A stretch of DNA of 64,000 nucleotides from Auricularia sp. M13 (GCA_037042915.1 CM073204.1:372001-436000), one strand, 5' to 3'. Shown: positions 23,358-34,538, counted from the stretch's first letter. The notes: a model not told the origin generated them from the sequence alone. Numbers and translations are program-made.

Positions 23358-25466
23358 CCGGATCGTAGGCTGAACGTCGTTGGTCGTTTCTGAGCAAAAT
23401 ACGCGTCGGACCGGGCCGACGTGCCGTCGACATGTCCGAAGCAAACCCGCTCAGTCAAACAACCTTTGAACATATGCACATCCCGGGTCCCGTCTCTGCA
23501 CGCCATCCGTCAGCTTTCGCAGACGTTTCCGTGGTGCCATTATAGCCAAGGAAAGTTTTTTGCGAACTCTCATTCAGCGAAGCACGAATGCAACTAATGA
23601 TCACTGAGCAGATCGCGCCAATCGCAAATAAGACGACACTCCCGACTACGGGAGTGTCGTGCAAGCAAATGTTAGATGTTGACCCTGTGGGGTACAGATG
23701 GCCTGCAGCATGCACGTCGATTTAGGGTCACTCTGTCGCGGTCTCATTGCCCTGTTCTCGCTTAGAAGCGGTGAGAGAGCACCCCCTTTGCGTCACGCCG
23801 GCGTCCCTTGTTACTCCTTCCCTCGTATCAGCTTTAACATCGAGAAATCACACCCGGGAGGAGGGGAGGCGAAATAGCATGACTGAACGATGCGCTACGC
23901 GCGCGTGACTTCGGCTGACACGTGAGGGGGGACCTGCTGACCCGCAAAACTGCCTCAGCACCTTCTCATCGTCGCATTTGGCCGTAGGGTCCTGCGCCGC
24001 AGGACTGGAAGTGGCAGGCCCGCGAGCGGTGGTCTGGTGGCATTGCACGCTGGGGCCAAGGGCGAACACTGGTACCATGTCAGCTCCACCTTTCTCGAAT
24101 ATGCAACAAACAGTCCATGGCTATCGCCCCCGTAAGCGCCGTGTCTAAGCTACGCCAGCGCTCAGGCGCATATGGCGACGCTGGTAACTGCGCCCATGAC
24201 CAATCAAACAGCGCGGAACGGTTGATTTGGCAGCTGTGAGTGCACTTCCGGTGCAGAGGAGAGGTGTCAGTGCGTGGCGCGACGGAGGGTTTGCATGATT
24301 AACGTCGAATTGGCGCTGGAAACATGCCTCGCGAGGCGTCTGATTCTCTTCACACGAACTGTAAGGCTAGAAAGTACGTTCGCTACCGCATGGAGCGAAA
24401 TTGTGAGCCGCGCAGGCGTCTGATCATGGCCTTCGTAATTTTGTGGTGATGGTTCTCGTGACTGTGTTCAATGGGACCGCCAGTGAACCGCTCAGTGGCT
24501 TCAAGCTGGTACATTTCCGCCACGTGCAGGCACGAAGCACGCTTTGTTGCTTGCACCAAACGCGGATAGGGCGAAGCTAATAATCGATCGTGTGATGCAA
24601 GCGTACCAGACCCCTTCTTGCCTCCCCCTCGCAGTTGGATCTCCTGTCAGTGCGATCATGGAAGTAATAGATGTCCTGGCGTAAGAAAGTCAGCGTCTGT
24701 ATCGCGTGAGGTAAATAAACATCCCGGGATGACAAGGAGCCCTCGAACTTGAAGGAAGATGTGCGAGACCCGCGCGAGCAGGAACTTGGGTGGCATGTGC
24801 GTGGCAGCTCCCCGATGGACCGCCAAAGACGTAACACGATGTATCTGATGGCGGGACGATGCGCTGCCCGGAAGGCCCTTATGGGTAATGGCTCATTAGC
24901 GCCAGCAGCCACCATCAGTTGTGCACGGGACAGTGCTGGTTGTTCTGATAGTAGAGTTCTCCCGAGAGCCACATTGGCCCAGTGCATTAGAAGCCTCATT
25001 CAATATGCCCGGTCGAGGCTTCAGCCTCAGGAGCGATTGAAATAAATGATGATCGTTTCGTAGGTGGTGACGCAGAGTTGAATGGCCATACTGAAGTTGG
25101 GCCAATGTCATACTGAGTTATGGCTGCTGAAGGGACGTTGTAAAGGCCACGTACACCTCCCTGGAAGCATACACACATGAGGAAGATGCAGAATGTGCTA
25201 CGTCGGCTGTTTCCATCGGTTGTAAACAGGAACGAATCACAAGTTCCGACGCACGCAAAACGCACGCCCTACTGAGCTCAGACACTCAAAGCGTATACCT
25301 TACACTTGCAACGCCTAGCCATTCGATCACGCAGTTTGGCGCACGAGCAGGAGAGTCTTGGGAACAATCAGAACAACTGGCACGGAGGTAATGAATAGAG
25401 ACTCACTCTATTTCCACCAGTCATACATTGCCAGCGTATGCATAGGCAAGGGCGGGGGAGCGTTCC
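23358..25466. other. 2.1-kb intergenic stretch
   Basis: No defensible gene. The most obvious structure is a perfect hairpin at 23633-23660. A minus-strand frame near 23455-23715 has a membrane-like stretch but starts with GTG and its hydrophobic part overlaps the hairpin, so I do not call it. Confidence 0.4.
23633..23660. repeat. Perfect 12-bp hairpin with 4-nt loop
   Basis: ACGACACTCCCG (23633-23644), loop ACTA, then CGGGAGTGTCGT (23649-23660). The arms are exactly complementary. No associated gene or terminal repeat is seen. Confidence 0.7.
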
Positions 25467-26194
25467 ATGGGTTATTGCACCATCCCGCGTCGAAAACATG
25501 CCAGCGACGACATCGGGAGACTGCCGGTCCGAGCACTGCCACTACCTCCGGCCTTTATCAAGCCCAAGTTGATCAAGATTCTGCGGTTTGCGAGGACTCT
25601 GAGGCTGATGTCACTGCCGCACGATTACACGGGCGAGCAAGCCCCCATCCAGAGGGCGTTCTTTTCCAATACCAAGTTTGCGGTCGTCGGAGCCAGCACG
25701 AACAAGGAGAAGTATGGCACGAAGGTAGGTCCAGACTTGTGAGCGTGTATGAGCCCTAACGCGCGAATATGTTCGTTAGATACTGCGGTGGTATTTGGAT
25801 AGGAACAAGGACGTCGTACCTGTTCACCCGAAGGAGGCCGAACTCGAAGGTGTGAAGACTTTGGCGACGCTGGCGAAGTTGCCAGACCCCAAGTCCACGA
25901 GCGTCAGCGTGATCACACCGCCGCCAGTGAGTTGTATCATATATGTCTATATAGACGTCGTTGCGATTGTGAGGGGTTAATCCGATATTTCAGGTTACGC
26001 TGAATATCTTGAAGGAGGCAAAGAACCTCGACATCCCTGTCTTGTGGCTGCAACCTGGCGCGGAGAATGACGAGGTCCGCGCCTACATCGATGAAGCTGG
26101 ATTGAAGGACCGGGTGGTGCTGGGCGGTCCCTGCGTGCTCGTCCTTGGCGACAGACTGCTGGCCGAAGTGGCAGGCAGTAAGGCGAACCTGTAG
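25467..26194 (+). CDS. CoA-binding domain protein (YccU-like)
   Basis: Three exons (25467-25724, 25780-25926, 25994-26194) give 201 residues. The core reads KFAVVGASTNKEKYGTKILR, VVPVHPKEAELEGVKTL, SVSVITPPP, LWLQPGAEND and VVLGGPCVLV, the pattern of the small Rossmann-fold CoA-binding domain (CoA_binding_2). Family members bind CoA or similar nucleotides; the cellular role is unknown. The first 47 residues before MSLPHDYTG are basic and amphipathic (KPKLIKILRFARTLRL), consistent with a mitochondrial presequence, so I use the upstream ATG at 25467 in context TTCCATGG. The alternative start is the ATG at 25608, which gives 154 residues. Introns of 55 and 67 bp are canonical. Confidence 0.88.
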
Positions 26195-26693
26195 GATTAC
26201 TGTGGGCCAAAATGTACCGAACTATGTCGCGAAAAGAGTACATCCTGCTACACTCATAATGTCAGTAATCCCTGATGGTAGAGAAAGTATGAGGAGCGCG
26301 GCGAGTCGTTGACATTCTCCGCGACGATTACTCCTATCACTCCGCCTCGCCACAATGTGACCAGCTGAAGGTCGCCTCATCGAGCCGAATATTTTGAGAC
26401 ACCAGTGCCACGTATGGGATCGTGCGAATCGGATAATCAACCGATGTCGAGTTCAATGGCGAGGATGCAAGCGCGTGCTGACTACGTGCTGAACCTAGGC
26501 AGATAAAGCTTGCGAGGAGCGCTGCTCGGGGATCAGCGGTTTGTATCGGTGGCAAGTGCGCGAATAGCAGTGTGCAGGTCCAGTAAATGTGCCCAGGAAG
26601 CTCCAGTGAATGTGCCCAGGAAGCTCTGAGGACAGGAAGCAGGACCACGCTTTCTAACTCAGCTCCGGCCTTTTTCCAACCACAGCCATCATT
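26195..26693. other. Intergenic with 23-bp tandem duplication
   Basis: No gene seen. The region is upstream of the first coiled-coil F-box gene and should hold its promoter. It contains two adjacent 23-bp copies differing at one base (26581-26603 and 26604-26626). Confidence 0.45.
26581..26626. repeat. Tandem duplication, 2 x 23 bp
   Basis: CAGTAAATGTGCCCAGGAAG plus CTC is followed at once by the same unit with A to G at the fifth base. It sits about 70-110 bp upstream of the F-box start codon. Confidence 0.75.
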
Positions 26694-28262
26694 ATGACCA
26701 GTTCGTCCACGCGCGATCCGAACCGCTTCGCTACTGGGCTCGAGGCCGACGCAGTTCGCTCTAGAATCAACGACGAGGAGCTGGAGCTCGACGTTCTGCA
26801 TGCGAACCGCGAACGCGCCAAGCTTGCGCTGGACGATGCTCAAGCGCGCTTCCATGCTGTCGAGGAGCAGTACCTGCTTCACAAGGCGCTGGTAGACGAC
26901 GCTTCGAAGTATCTGGCGGATGCTGAGCGTAAGCGCGACGCTCAGCAAGCCAGCGTCACCTCCCACCGAGCGTTTTTCCACCCAGTTCGCAAGCTTCCTC
27001 TCGAGGTCCTTGGCCACATCTTCGTGCTTGCGCTGGGCGAGACTGCACTGGAACGCGATATCCCGCCGTCATCTGTACTTGTGCGAAGCATGCAACTTCT
27101 GCCATTCACGCTGGCGTCTGTTTGTCGTCGCTGGCGTCAAGCTAGCCTTGATCATCCTCGCGCCTGGAGCCACCTATATCTTTCATTCGACAGTATCAAG
27201 AGAGGAACGGAGCGCAGATGGACGCAGTTCATTGGCACGTTCCTAATGCGGTCGCGTGCCGTGCCCATCATCATCAGCATTTCTCGAAAAAGGGAGCCCA
27301 AGACATTCCACCAGCCGCTCATCGCCCCTGTCCTCCGCGCTACTGCCAAAGCCTCTGCCATCCAACTATACCTCGCGCATTTTGTATACGACTTCGACAT
27401 GTTCCTCCCGATTTTGACGACCAAGTACCCCAAGCTACTTCGCGCGCGCATCGAACTTCCCGCGACAGGACCTGCATCCCCCACCAACGTCCAGCTGTTC
27501 CCAGAGGCGCTGGCCATGACGTTTCTAGAGGGCACAGTACCTTTTCCCAGCGCCGCCTTCCGTTTTCCAGCGCTCCAAGAAGCACATCTAACCGCGCTGT
27601 CGTGCAAGGACGGAAACGACACGCTCACGGCACTCTTGAGATCATCTCCGTCTCTGCGTGTCCTACGTCTCCTCATCCCCGTCATTCGGAATCGGGGAAT
27701 CCAGCCTCGCATCGTGGCCACGCACCTGGAAACTCTCATACTGGGTGTCGACGCTTCCTGTCCGCTGGAAGCTTTGGCCCGTCGCGTCGAGTTGCCCCGC
27801 CTCAAAACACTCCAACTAGTGGGTGAGGCCCCTTCCGGTCCTCAGCGCGTCGCATTTCTTGGTGCTGTGATCGTCACGTCCCCAGAACTCTCTACTCTGT
27901 CGATATCCAATGTCGACGAACCTACCTTTGTGACGTTGATTGGTCTCCTCCCAACGCTACTGCGGCTCGAGACTTTGATTCTCTCGGATTCTCTCGTGGT
28001 CAAAAACACCATTTCCGCCCTGTCTCGTGCTCTGCAGCCGGCAGAGGGAAGTGACAAGTGGCCGTGCCCAAAACTTTCGGGGATCGCATTTGACCAGAAA
28101 TGCGCCTTCAAGGACGAATGCGATCCGCAGGAAATGGTATCACTACTCGAATCACGGTCGTTAGCATCGCGTGAGGAGGGCTCGGATGTTTCGGCTCTCG
28201 GAGTCATCTGTGATTCCTGGACGACAGGCGCGGTCATCATACGAAGCTGCCAACTCGATTAG
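26694..28262 (+). CDS. Coiled-coil F-box protein, family B (copy 1)
   Basis: A single exon encodes 522 residues. The order is typical of Agaricomycete F-box proteins: a short N-terminal motif (RDPNRFATGLEADAV), an acidic/basic coiled coil at about 20-85, then an F-box at about 95-155 with FHPVRKLPLEVLGHIF and LASVCRRWRQASLDHPRAW. Irregular leucine-rich repeats follow to the C-terminus (LRVLRLLIPV, LETLILG, LKTLQLVG, LRLETLILS). A conserved C-terminal motif, CAFKDECDPQEMV, is shared with the paralogues at 28537 and 39277. F-box proteins normally dock substrates to SCF ubiquitin ligases through Skp1; the substrate is unknown. Intronless, unlike most genes here. Confidence 0.87.
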   Translation: MTSSSTRDPNRFATGLEADAVRSRINDEELELDVLHANRERAKLALDDAQARFHAVEEQYLLHKALVDDASKYLADAERKRDAQQASVTSHRAFFHPVRKLPLEVLGHIFVLALGETALERDIPPSSVLVRSMQLLPFTLASVCRRWRQASLDHPRAWSHLYLSFDSIKRGTERRWTQFIGTFLMRSRAVPIIISISRKREPKTFHQPLIAPVLRATAKASAIQLYLAHFVYDFDMFLPILTTKYPKLLRARIELPATGPASPTNVQLFPEALAMTFLEGTVPFPSAAFRFPALQEAHLTALSCKDGNDTLTALLRSSPSLRVLRLLIPVIRNRGIQPRIVATHLETLILGVDASCPLEALARRVELPRLKTLQLVGEAPSGPQRVAFLGAVIVTSPELSTLSISNVDEPTFVTLIGLLPTLLRLETLILSDSLVVKNTISALSRALQPAEGSDKWPCPKLSGIAFDQKCAFKDECDPQEMVSLLESRSLASREEGSDVSALGVICDSWTTGAVIIRSCQLD

Positions 28263-28991
28263 GTATGGCTACTTATTCATAATTTGCTCGCAAATATTTG
28301 ACGTGCATTGCGCTCTGTCCGTCATGAAATGGCTTCTGGTCGCGCGAGATTCAAAACTGCTTTAGTACCTGCGATAATTCCTTACTTAAATTTATGTGCT
28401 ATCAATTCTAGATATGCGAAGTAATATTGTTATTGGGCTCATTATAGGCGCAGGAGCAACTGATAGTATAAATAAAACCCGCAATGACACGGGACAATGC
28501 ATCTTCAAACTCCGCCCGAGTCTTCTCCACCTTGTCATGGCTGATCGTCTAGACCCGAACAGGTTTGCTGGAAGCTACGAGGAGCCGCACCTACGTGCAC
28601 ACGTCGAAGAGGACGAGCTCGAGCTCGACCTGTTGCGGACAAAATCCGAGCGGGCCAAGCGCGCGCTTGACGAAGCAGACACGCGCTTTCGGGTCATCGA
28701 ACAGCAGTACAAGGAATACAAGCACATAAGAGACGATGCCGCTGCGTACGCCGCCGAGGTGCAGCGCAAACACGAAGCCCAGGTCGCGGTCGTCAGCCTG
28801 CGCAAGGCCTACTTCCACCCGATTCGCAAGCTCGCCGCCGAAACGCTCGAGCGCATTTTCGTGTTTACCATAGGCGACCTGTCTGACGTCGGGAGACAGA
28901 CAACGCCCGAGGATATCTCTACTCGCCAACTACAGCCCTTTCGACTTGCGGCAGTCTGCCGTTGCTGGCGCCAGGCAATCTCGAAAGCCGC

Positions 28992-29001
28992 GGGCCCTTG
29001 G
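28992..29001. repeat. Target site duplication, left copy
   Basis: GGGCCCTTGG directly before the inserted element; the identical 10 bases follow the element at 30185-30194. In the F-box frame these bases encode part of Gly-Pro-Trp. Confidence 0.85.
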
Positions 29002-30184
29002 AGAACGTATGAGTTGCTGACAAAACCAACCAAACCAACCATGCCAAACATACCAACGGGCAGATATGACCGCTACGGCCGATTATACCCGTATGTCCGA
29101 ATCGCCGGTGCCGCAGCCGCTCTGCATCCGGTGTTTGTGTGTTTGGCCGTCGTCGACTTTTGCCTCGTCGCCGTCGTCGATGCAATGGCGCCGCTGATGC
29201 GCTGTACGACACGGGCGTCTTCAGCCCCATCTTCCTTCACGATGTTCTTTCTCGCATAGCCTAAGATTGTATGCTGTCACATCCAGTCCCGTCATCCTCG
29301 TTTCCCCAGACCCCCGGCCCACAGCATCTGCCGTGATACGTGCACACGCCGCCACCGCGAACTCGGCGACGGTGTGCGGTGCGTATCCTCTGCCCCTTGC
29401 TGCACACTAGGATGCTGCGCCGCTGACGTCGTGTGTGAGTGCACGCGCAATGCTGCGTCGTGCACGATTGTACCCATTGCCGCCGCCGTTGCGGTGTTGC
29501 ACGCACCGCGCGGCGCTGAGCTGCCATCCCATGTACAGTTACATCGGCGCCGGCTTACCATGTTCTCCGTATCGCGCTGCGTACGCATGCGTCAGCCGCT
29601 TGCGCGGCCTCGTTTTCCCCAATCCCGCGCGCCACCCCGTCCTAGCCCCCTCCGCACCACCTCCGTTATATCCCACACACCGACCAACATTGTGCCCATT
29701 CACGCCCACCGCGACTCTCCCGAGCTTGTCGCCGACTTGCCGAGATGTACGTGTATATAGCATATCCGGTTTACGCTCTTATGTGCCCATCCTCCCCAGC
29801 TGAGAAAAATTAAATTATCGCGTTGGCATGTCGAAGTTGAACTGTACCTATAGGCTATGACCATCGATCTCTTTTCAATCAATGCTCCCATTTAGCACCC
29901 GTGCAGCCGCTTTCGTGCAGGCCGAAGATGTTGCCCTGAAAACCACAGTGACAGCAAGACGGTATTACATTGCTTAGGCTCTTTTCAAGTTATGCTGGAT
30001 TGCATGATTAAAGGGACAAGACTCAGAGGAGGACATGAAGAAAAGGATAGGAGGCGGGGAGGTCGCAGTGAGGAACGACCGTCGGGCTGTACGCGGAGAT
30101 TGCGGCGCGGAATACGAGCTCGGTGGGCCGGTCGTTGGTATGGTTAGTTTGGTTGGCCGGTTTTGTCCGGATCTCCGACGTTGT
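29002..30184. mobile_element. Non-autonomous TIR transposon in F-box gene
   Basis: The 1183-bp element starts AGAACGTATGAG and ends with the imperfect reverse complement (ACAACGTCGGAG on the other strand). The terminal inverted repeats are about 50-60 bp; both contain GACAAAACC followed by runs of CCAACCAAAC and CCATACCAACG. It is bounded by a 10-bp direct duplication, GGGCCCTTGG (28992-29001 and 30185-30194). I saw no transposase-like reading frame inside, so it looks non-autonomous. A 9-11 bp target duplication fits Mutator-like elements, but the superfamily is not proven. It interrupts the F-box gene exactly between two codons. Confidence 0.82.
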
Positions 30185-30194
30185 GGGCCCTTGG
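30185..30194. repeat. Target site duplication, right copy
   Basis: GGGCCCTTGG, identical to 28992-29001, immediately after the inserted element. The next base begins the codon that continues the F-box reading frame. Confidence 0.85.
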
Positions 30195-31531
30195 ACCCAG
30201 GTCGAAGTATGTCTGGACAGAAGGCCGCACTCGTATGGGTATGGGAAGGCGGCATTCATTGCACTCATGAAGTCTAAATCTGGCACGTCTGCGATCACAC
30301 TCTGCCTACGGCGGCAAGGTGACGCGCACGACACTGACTCTGTGATTATCCGCCGGCTTACCGAATTATTACCCCGGTGCTCGACTCTGCTTATTTACCT
30401 GTCGGATCTCATTGCCAAGGATGCGTTTCTGCCTCTGCTTACAGCCGACATCCCAATTTTAACCGTCGCGCATCTCGAGTTCGACGCGGTCGGCGACGCG
30501 GTTGGCGCCCAAAACCTTATCTTACTCCCAAAAGCGACGCGTCTTCGCTCTCTCTGGTCGAAGAATATTTTCGGGCTCGTTGCGGATACGCTGCCGTCTC
30601 TGACCAATGTTACTTTGGTCAACCTCCACTGCTCCGCCGAGCGCGACGACATCCAGCACCTCATTTCTTCCGCACGCAAGGTGCAGAGCATCCAGCTCAT
30701 CACACCAGTCATCAAAATTCCTAACTCGGCCGACGTTGCAGTCGTCGCGCCCCCCTTGTCTGGGCTGGTGCTCGAGGTCGCAGATGATTGCCGGGTAGAC
30801 AAACTCTCGCGCCGCATCCAATTCACGAGTATATCGCATTTATCGCTCCTTGGTGGGTACGCCTCCAGCAAGTACCGCATGGCGTTCCTCGACACCGTCG
30901 CTAAAAGTGTGCATGTGCGAACTCTTCGAATCAGCTCGCTCAACATCACGTCCCTGCCTCAGCTGGTCTCCATCGTCCCAAATCTCCACGAGCTCACGGA
31001 GCTTCTCATCCAGCGCACGTCGTTCACGAAGGACATGCTGCGCTCTCTCTTCAAGGCGCTCGCTACCACCGGTAAAAAAGCTCGCACATGGCCCTGCCCG
31101 CATCTCGAGACCCTCTGTCTGGACGAAGGCTGCTTCTTCGCAGACGATTGCGATCCCGCAGACATTCTGACCACCGTAAAATCACGGTTGGATGCAGCCA
31201 CCGGCGCGCTGGATGCACCGGACCCGCTCAGGCGGTGTGTTCTCGACGGGTGGGAAAAGAAAGGCCGGACAGGTCTTCAGATGGAGATCAATCAACTTAT
31301 CCTGGCTCAAGATATTTTTGGGTAATTTCAACATGTATCTTACTGTATAAACCTTCTCAGTAGGGCTGTATACGGCTGCACTAGCAGATGTTCAGATCAG
31401 AATTACACTACAATATACTGTACGTATTGAGAGTCAATACAACTACATTACAACCGATACAATTAGATCTGTAGCCAAGCTGGTAGCTGTAGGACCCGGA
31501 CATCCTTCGGTATTCTTTCTCCTCGCTTCTC

Positions 31532-32443
31532 TCAGACGGCCTTCGAAGAGCCGTTGCCGTTTTGAGCGCCATACGAGGTGTTGATGACGATGCCAGCTTG
31601 GGAAGAAGCCGGAGATCTGTTGGCGTATGGCTTTCCCATGTGGTCCTCGTAGTCTTCCGCAAGCTGGGAAGCATAGGAGCGCACGACATAAGCAGAGTCT
31701 GAGCAATATCACATGAACCTCTGCCCAAACCTATTGAGAATCGGAGAGCTCACAAGCCTGTATCAAGACAGCCAGGGCCAGGATAGTGATGAGGATGACC
31801 TTGACGACGGTGAGCTGCTTGAAGCAGAAGTCCCTCAGATGCGATGGCAGGTCGGCGTCATTTAGCGACAGCGCGTTTGCAGAGTCTCTGATAACCTGAT
31901 CAATGACGTCCTCCTTCTTCACACATGCGTCCACGAAGTTCTCGCCACCGTTCATAAAGAGTGAGATGACGAGGAATGCGCCGCTGGCCAGGGAAACGGC
32001 GAGGAGCAGGAAGAGCGCCGCGGAGTATATCGTCACGAGGACTACGCTCCCTGCTACGGATCCGAGGAACCTGTACAGCCGCGCATCAGCACTGCAGGGT
32101 AGGTTTTGAAGTTGCGTTGAACGGACCCGATGAGTGAGAAGAGGGCGATCGCAGAGAATACTGTGCCCGTGACGATCAGGGCAACGTGGGTGGATCCTGT
32201 CGGCTTCCGCTCTGGCGATGATGCACTGGATCAGGCACTCTCATGCAGGAACTCAGGATCGAGAGACGCACTGATGAATTCGAACCAAGTCACTCCACCT
32301 ACCGCGCCGGCTGAAACAGGATGAGCTGCTCGTATTCCTTCGTTTGATACCAAGAACGTACTGATCATCATCGTCATAAAAGAAAAAAGCAGAGCGCCTG
32401 CGCGCACGGGGATGCATCCGCAAAAGTGGTGGGTATGGCCCAT
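31532..32443 (-). CDS. Four-TM small membrane protein (copy 1)
   Basis: Five minus-strand exons (32443-32362, 32310-32272, 32196-32127, 32070-31754, 31698-31532) give 224 residues. The N-terminus (HHFCGCIPVRAGALLFSFMT) has a cysteine-containing start followed by a membrane helix; further helices are VALIVTGTVFSAIALFSL, YSAALFLLLAVSLASGAFLV and VVKVILITILALAVLIQA. The extracellular-type loop between TM3 and TM4 holds an MNGGENFVDAC motif. The cytosolic tail starts SAYVVRSYASQLAED. All four intron positions and phases match the paralogue at 48531-49414, which confirms the model. Overall topology resembles tetraspanin/MARVEL-like fungal proteins of unknown function; I do not assign a named family. 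Convergent with the F-box gene that ends at 31325. Confidence 0.83.
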
Positions 32444-33788
32444 GCTGAATGACAGAAATGAGAAAACGAGGCGAGAATGAAGCGGGACTGAGCCTGTCAG
32501 TCCGGTGGAGGAAACCGAAGGAATGCGCCAGGCGAAGGACTAACCACAGACTGTGCATGTCATGCACTTATAATCATCGCTGTAGTGTGAGCTTGGTAGC
32601 CCAGACTCCTGAGGGCGGCCAGATTCTTTGCGTAGGGACGGTGGATAATTGGTCGCTCGACGGCTGCAATGATCGTACCCCGCTTGGGACGACGAAGGAT
32701 GTGAGATTTGTCCGAGCTAATCAGTTCGGCGTGCTGCAAATTCGCTACCCCGAGCCTGAGCTGGAGATTCCTTCATATGAAAGAGTGCGATGCGAGTGCA
32801 AGAGGAGGTCCGTTGCTGTGCGAGCGTCGCCGATATGATCGCTATATTGAAGCAGCAGCACGTTCCGCAGTTACCCCTATGTCAGTATCTCGGAGACCGA
32901 GTAAGTGGAGCACCGAATATCAACAAGGTCGCCAGTCGGACAAACACCGAAACCGAACATTGGGGACTTCAAGCACAAGTCGGGCGTTGGGAGGCAGATA
33001 GACGGGCTTCGCTGCTGCACTCAGCGGGGAGATGCAAAAAGGTGGAAGCGCTGCACGGGCTGTGGAGTCAGGAAGACTGTGTTTGAGTGGTAATATTGAG
33101 AGCGCGCAGACTGCGGCAGTGCGGGAGGCAGAATCGATGCCGTGGGTAGCGATGGAGAGACTCGGAGCGAGAGAGCAGTGTGAAGACCTGGGGTTTTGTA
33201 AAAATCCAGGGAAAAGAGTTTCATGTGGTGCGGAAGAACGGGGAGAATGAGCAGGATGTGCATCGTTGAGAACACCATCTTTTCAACGCCGGAGATGCTC
33301 CGAGCATGTGTAGCTGCCCACCGTCGCCTATCTCGTTGAAGGAGCTGAAGAGGACCATGACTTCAGTTACTGGTGATGATGAGACATGTTCAACAGCTTA
33401 GGAAAGTCCACAAGGTCAGCCAGTCATTGGATGTAGACGTCGATGACAATGAAGAGTGTCGAATGCTTGAGATCACGGTCGTCGGTAGATCACCCCTACT
33501 TCGCCAGAACAAGGGATACCGCGTTCTGGACGATGGACAAAATATCATCACTCTCCGATTTGCAAGAAGCGAACGGAAAGCCCAGTGTGACGTCGATGAG
33601 CAGGAAACGCGCCAGGGGAAGTCTCTGAGTGCTTTGTAGGAAAGAATCATCATCATGAAACGTGAACGGTGAAGTTGTAGTCACGTGACACGTTCTGCTC
33701 CAGCTGGGAGTGAGGAAAGCGGCTGCGGCTGGCCGGATTGAGATGGAGCGCAGCCTGGGGCATGAGAAGCTTCTGTAAAAATTGACCT

Positions 33789-33866
33789 TGCTCTGGAGCG
33801 CTCCTCGTGCTCTGGAGCCGGAAAGCGCCGTAGCGACGTTCCCTGCTCTGGAGCACCTCCAGAGCA
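33789..33866. repeat. Cluster of TGCTCTGGAGC near-palindromes
   Basis: TGCTCTGGAGC occurs at 33789-33799, 33808-33818 and 33844-33854, with the inverse CCAGAGCA at 33859-33866. The reverse-complement form TGCTCCAGAGCA recurs at 35230-35241. Origin unknown. Confidence 0.55.
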
Positions 33867-34538
33867 ACCCCGTTGCTCTCAGAGTGCTCTGGGACTGCTG
33901 TGGAGAACCCTAAAGCGACGCAGCACCTGCTTTGCTTACTATTATTGAAATTAAATAGAATTTCCGTCTGCCGGTATAAAATGATGGAGAAAAAAAGTGA
34001 TATTGCCTGCGGTTAGATACATAGGAACAGGAATAAATGTACAAAAGGCTATTGCTGTATCTCCCGATGCACCTCGTCCGGTCGTGAGCCCCTCCACTAC
34101 GCCGGCGAACCAGACCGTGCACCACTGCTGGCAGGACTGCTGCACTCGAGTGGACAATGCGAACCGAGTGCCGTGAGAGGCAAGGTTGCTTGTGCGCGAT
34201 GCCGGGAATTGGCATCTGGAACGCGAATGAGCAAATGACGGTGGTAAACGAGCCGGGCGAGAGTGTGGACGCGCCGCGTACCGTATCCTATGCTACACGC
34301 CGTTACACGAATCAAACCAGCACAAGTGACATGATATCGGTGGGTTGCACGTGGAGTGAACGAAGGGCGAACGATGTAATTTGCGGGCGTCCCGACTGTA
34401 CACGATAGCAAAAAGAAAAACGTGAGCGACCATGCTCTGGTACGCAGATAGGGACAGAATACACATACATAACACGCAAGAGCTAGGCCGACGGGTCGCC
34501 GGGCAGAAGGGAATAATGGAGAGCCCACGAAGAGACGA

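Larger units (their letters stand above)
28537..31325 (+). pseudogene. Coiled-coil F-box gene, family B, split by insertion
   Basis: Two halves of one intronless F-box gene, 28537-29001 (155 codons) and 30195-31325 (377 codons with stop), flank a 1183-bp insertion. The left half has the coiled coil and the F-box (FHPIRKLAAETLERIF, LAAVCRCWRQAISKAAGPW). The right half continues with TQVEVCLDRRPHSYGYGK, the LRR-like region and the family motif CFFADDCDPADIL. Dropping the insertion and one copy of the 10-bp target duplication restores the frame exactly and would give 531 residues, between the 522 and 541 of the paralogues. As it stands, reading through the insertion adds about 86 unrelated residues and stops at 29259. 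I found no GT-AG pair that would splice the insertion out in frame, so the gene is probably inactive or truncated. Confidence 0.85.

Noticed and set aside
23455-23715. Minus-strand frame with a membrane-like segment
   Set aside because: It starts with GTG, is short, and part of its hydrophobic stretch is encoded by the perfect hairpin, so its amino acid pattern is probably incidental.
32071-32126. A 35-bp intron in the four-TM gene ending at the first CTGCAG
   Set aside because: The next acceptor, CTGTACAG, gives a 56-bp intron and the GFLGS start of exon 4, which matches GFIGA in the paralogue.
32272-32310. GGTTCGAATTC on the minus strand, similar to a tRNA B box
   Set aside because: It lies in a coding exon (WFEFI) of the four-TM gene, has no A box or acceptor stem at the right distance, and differs from the consensus at the end.
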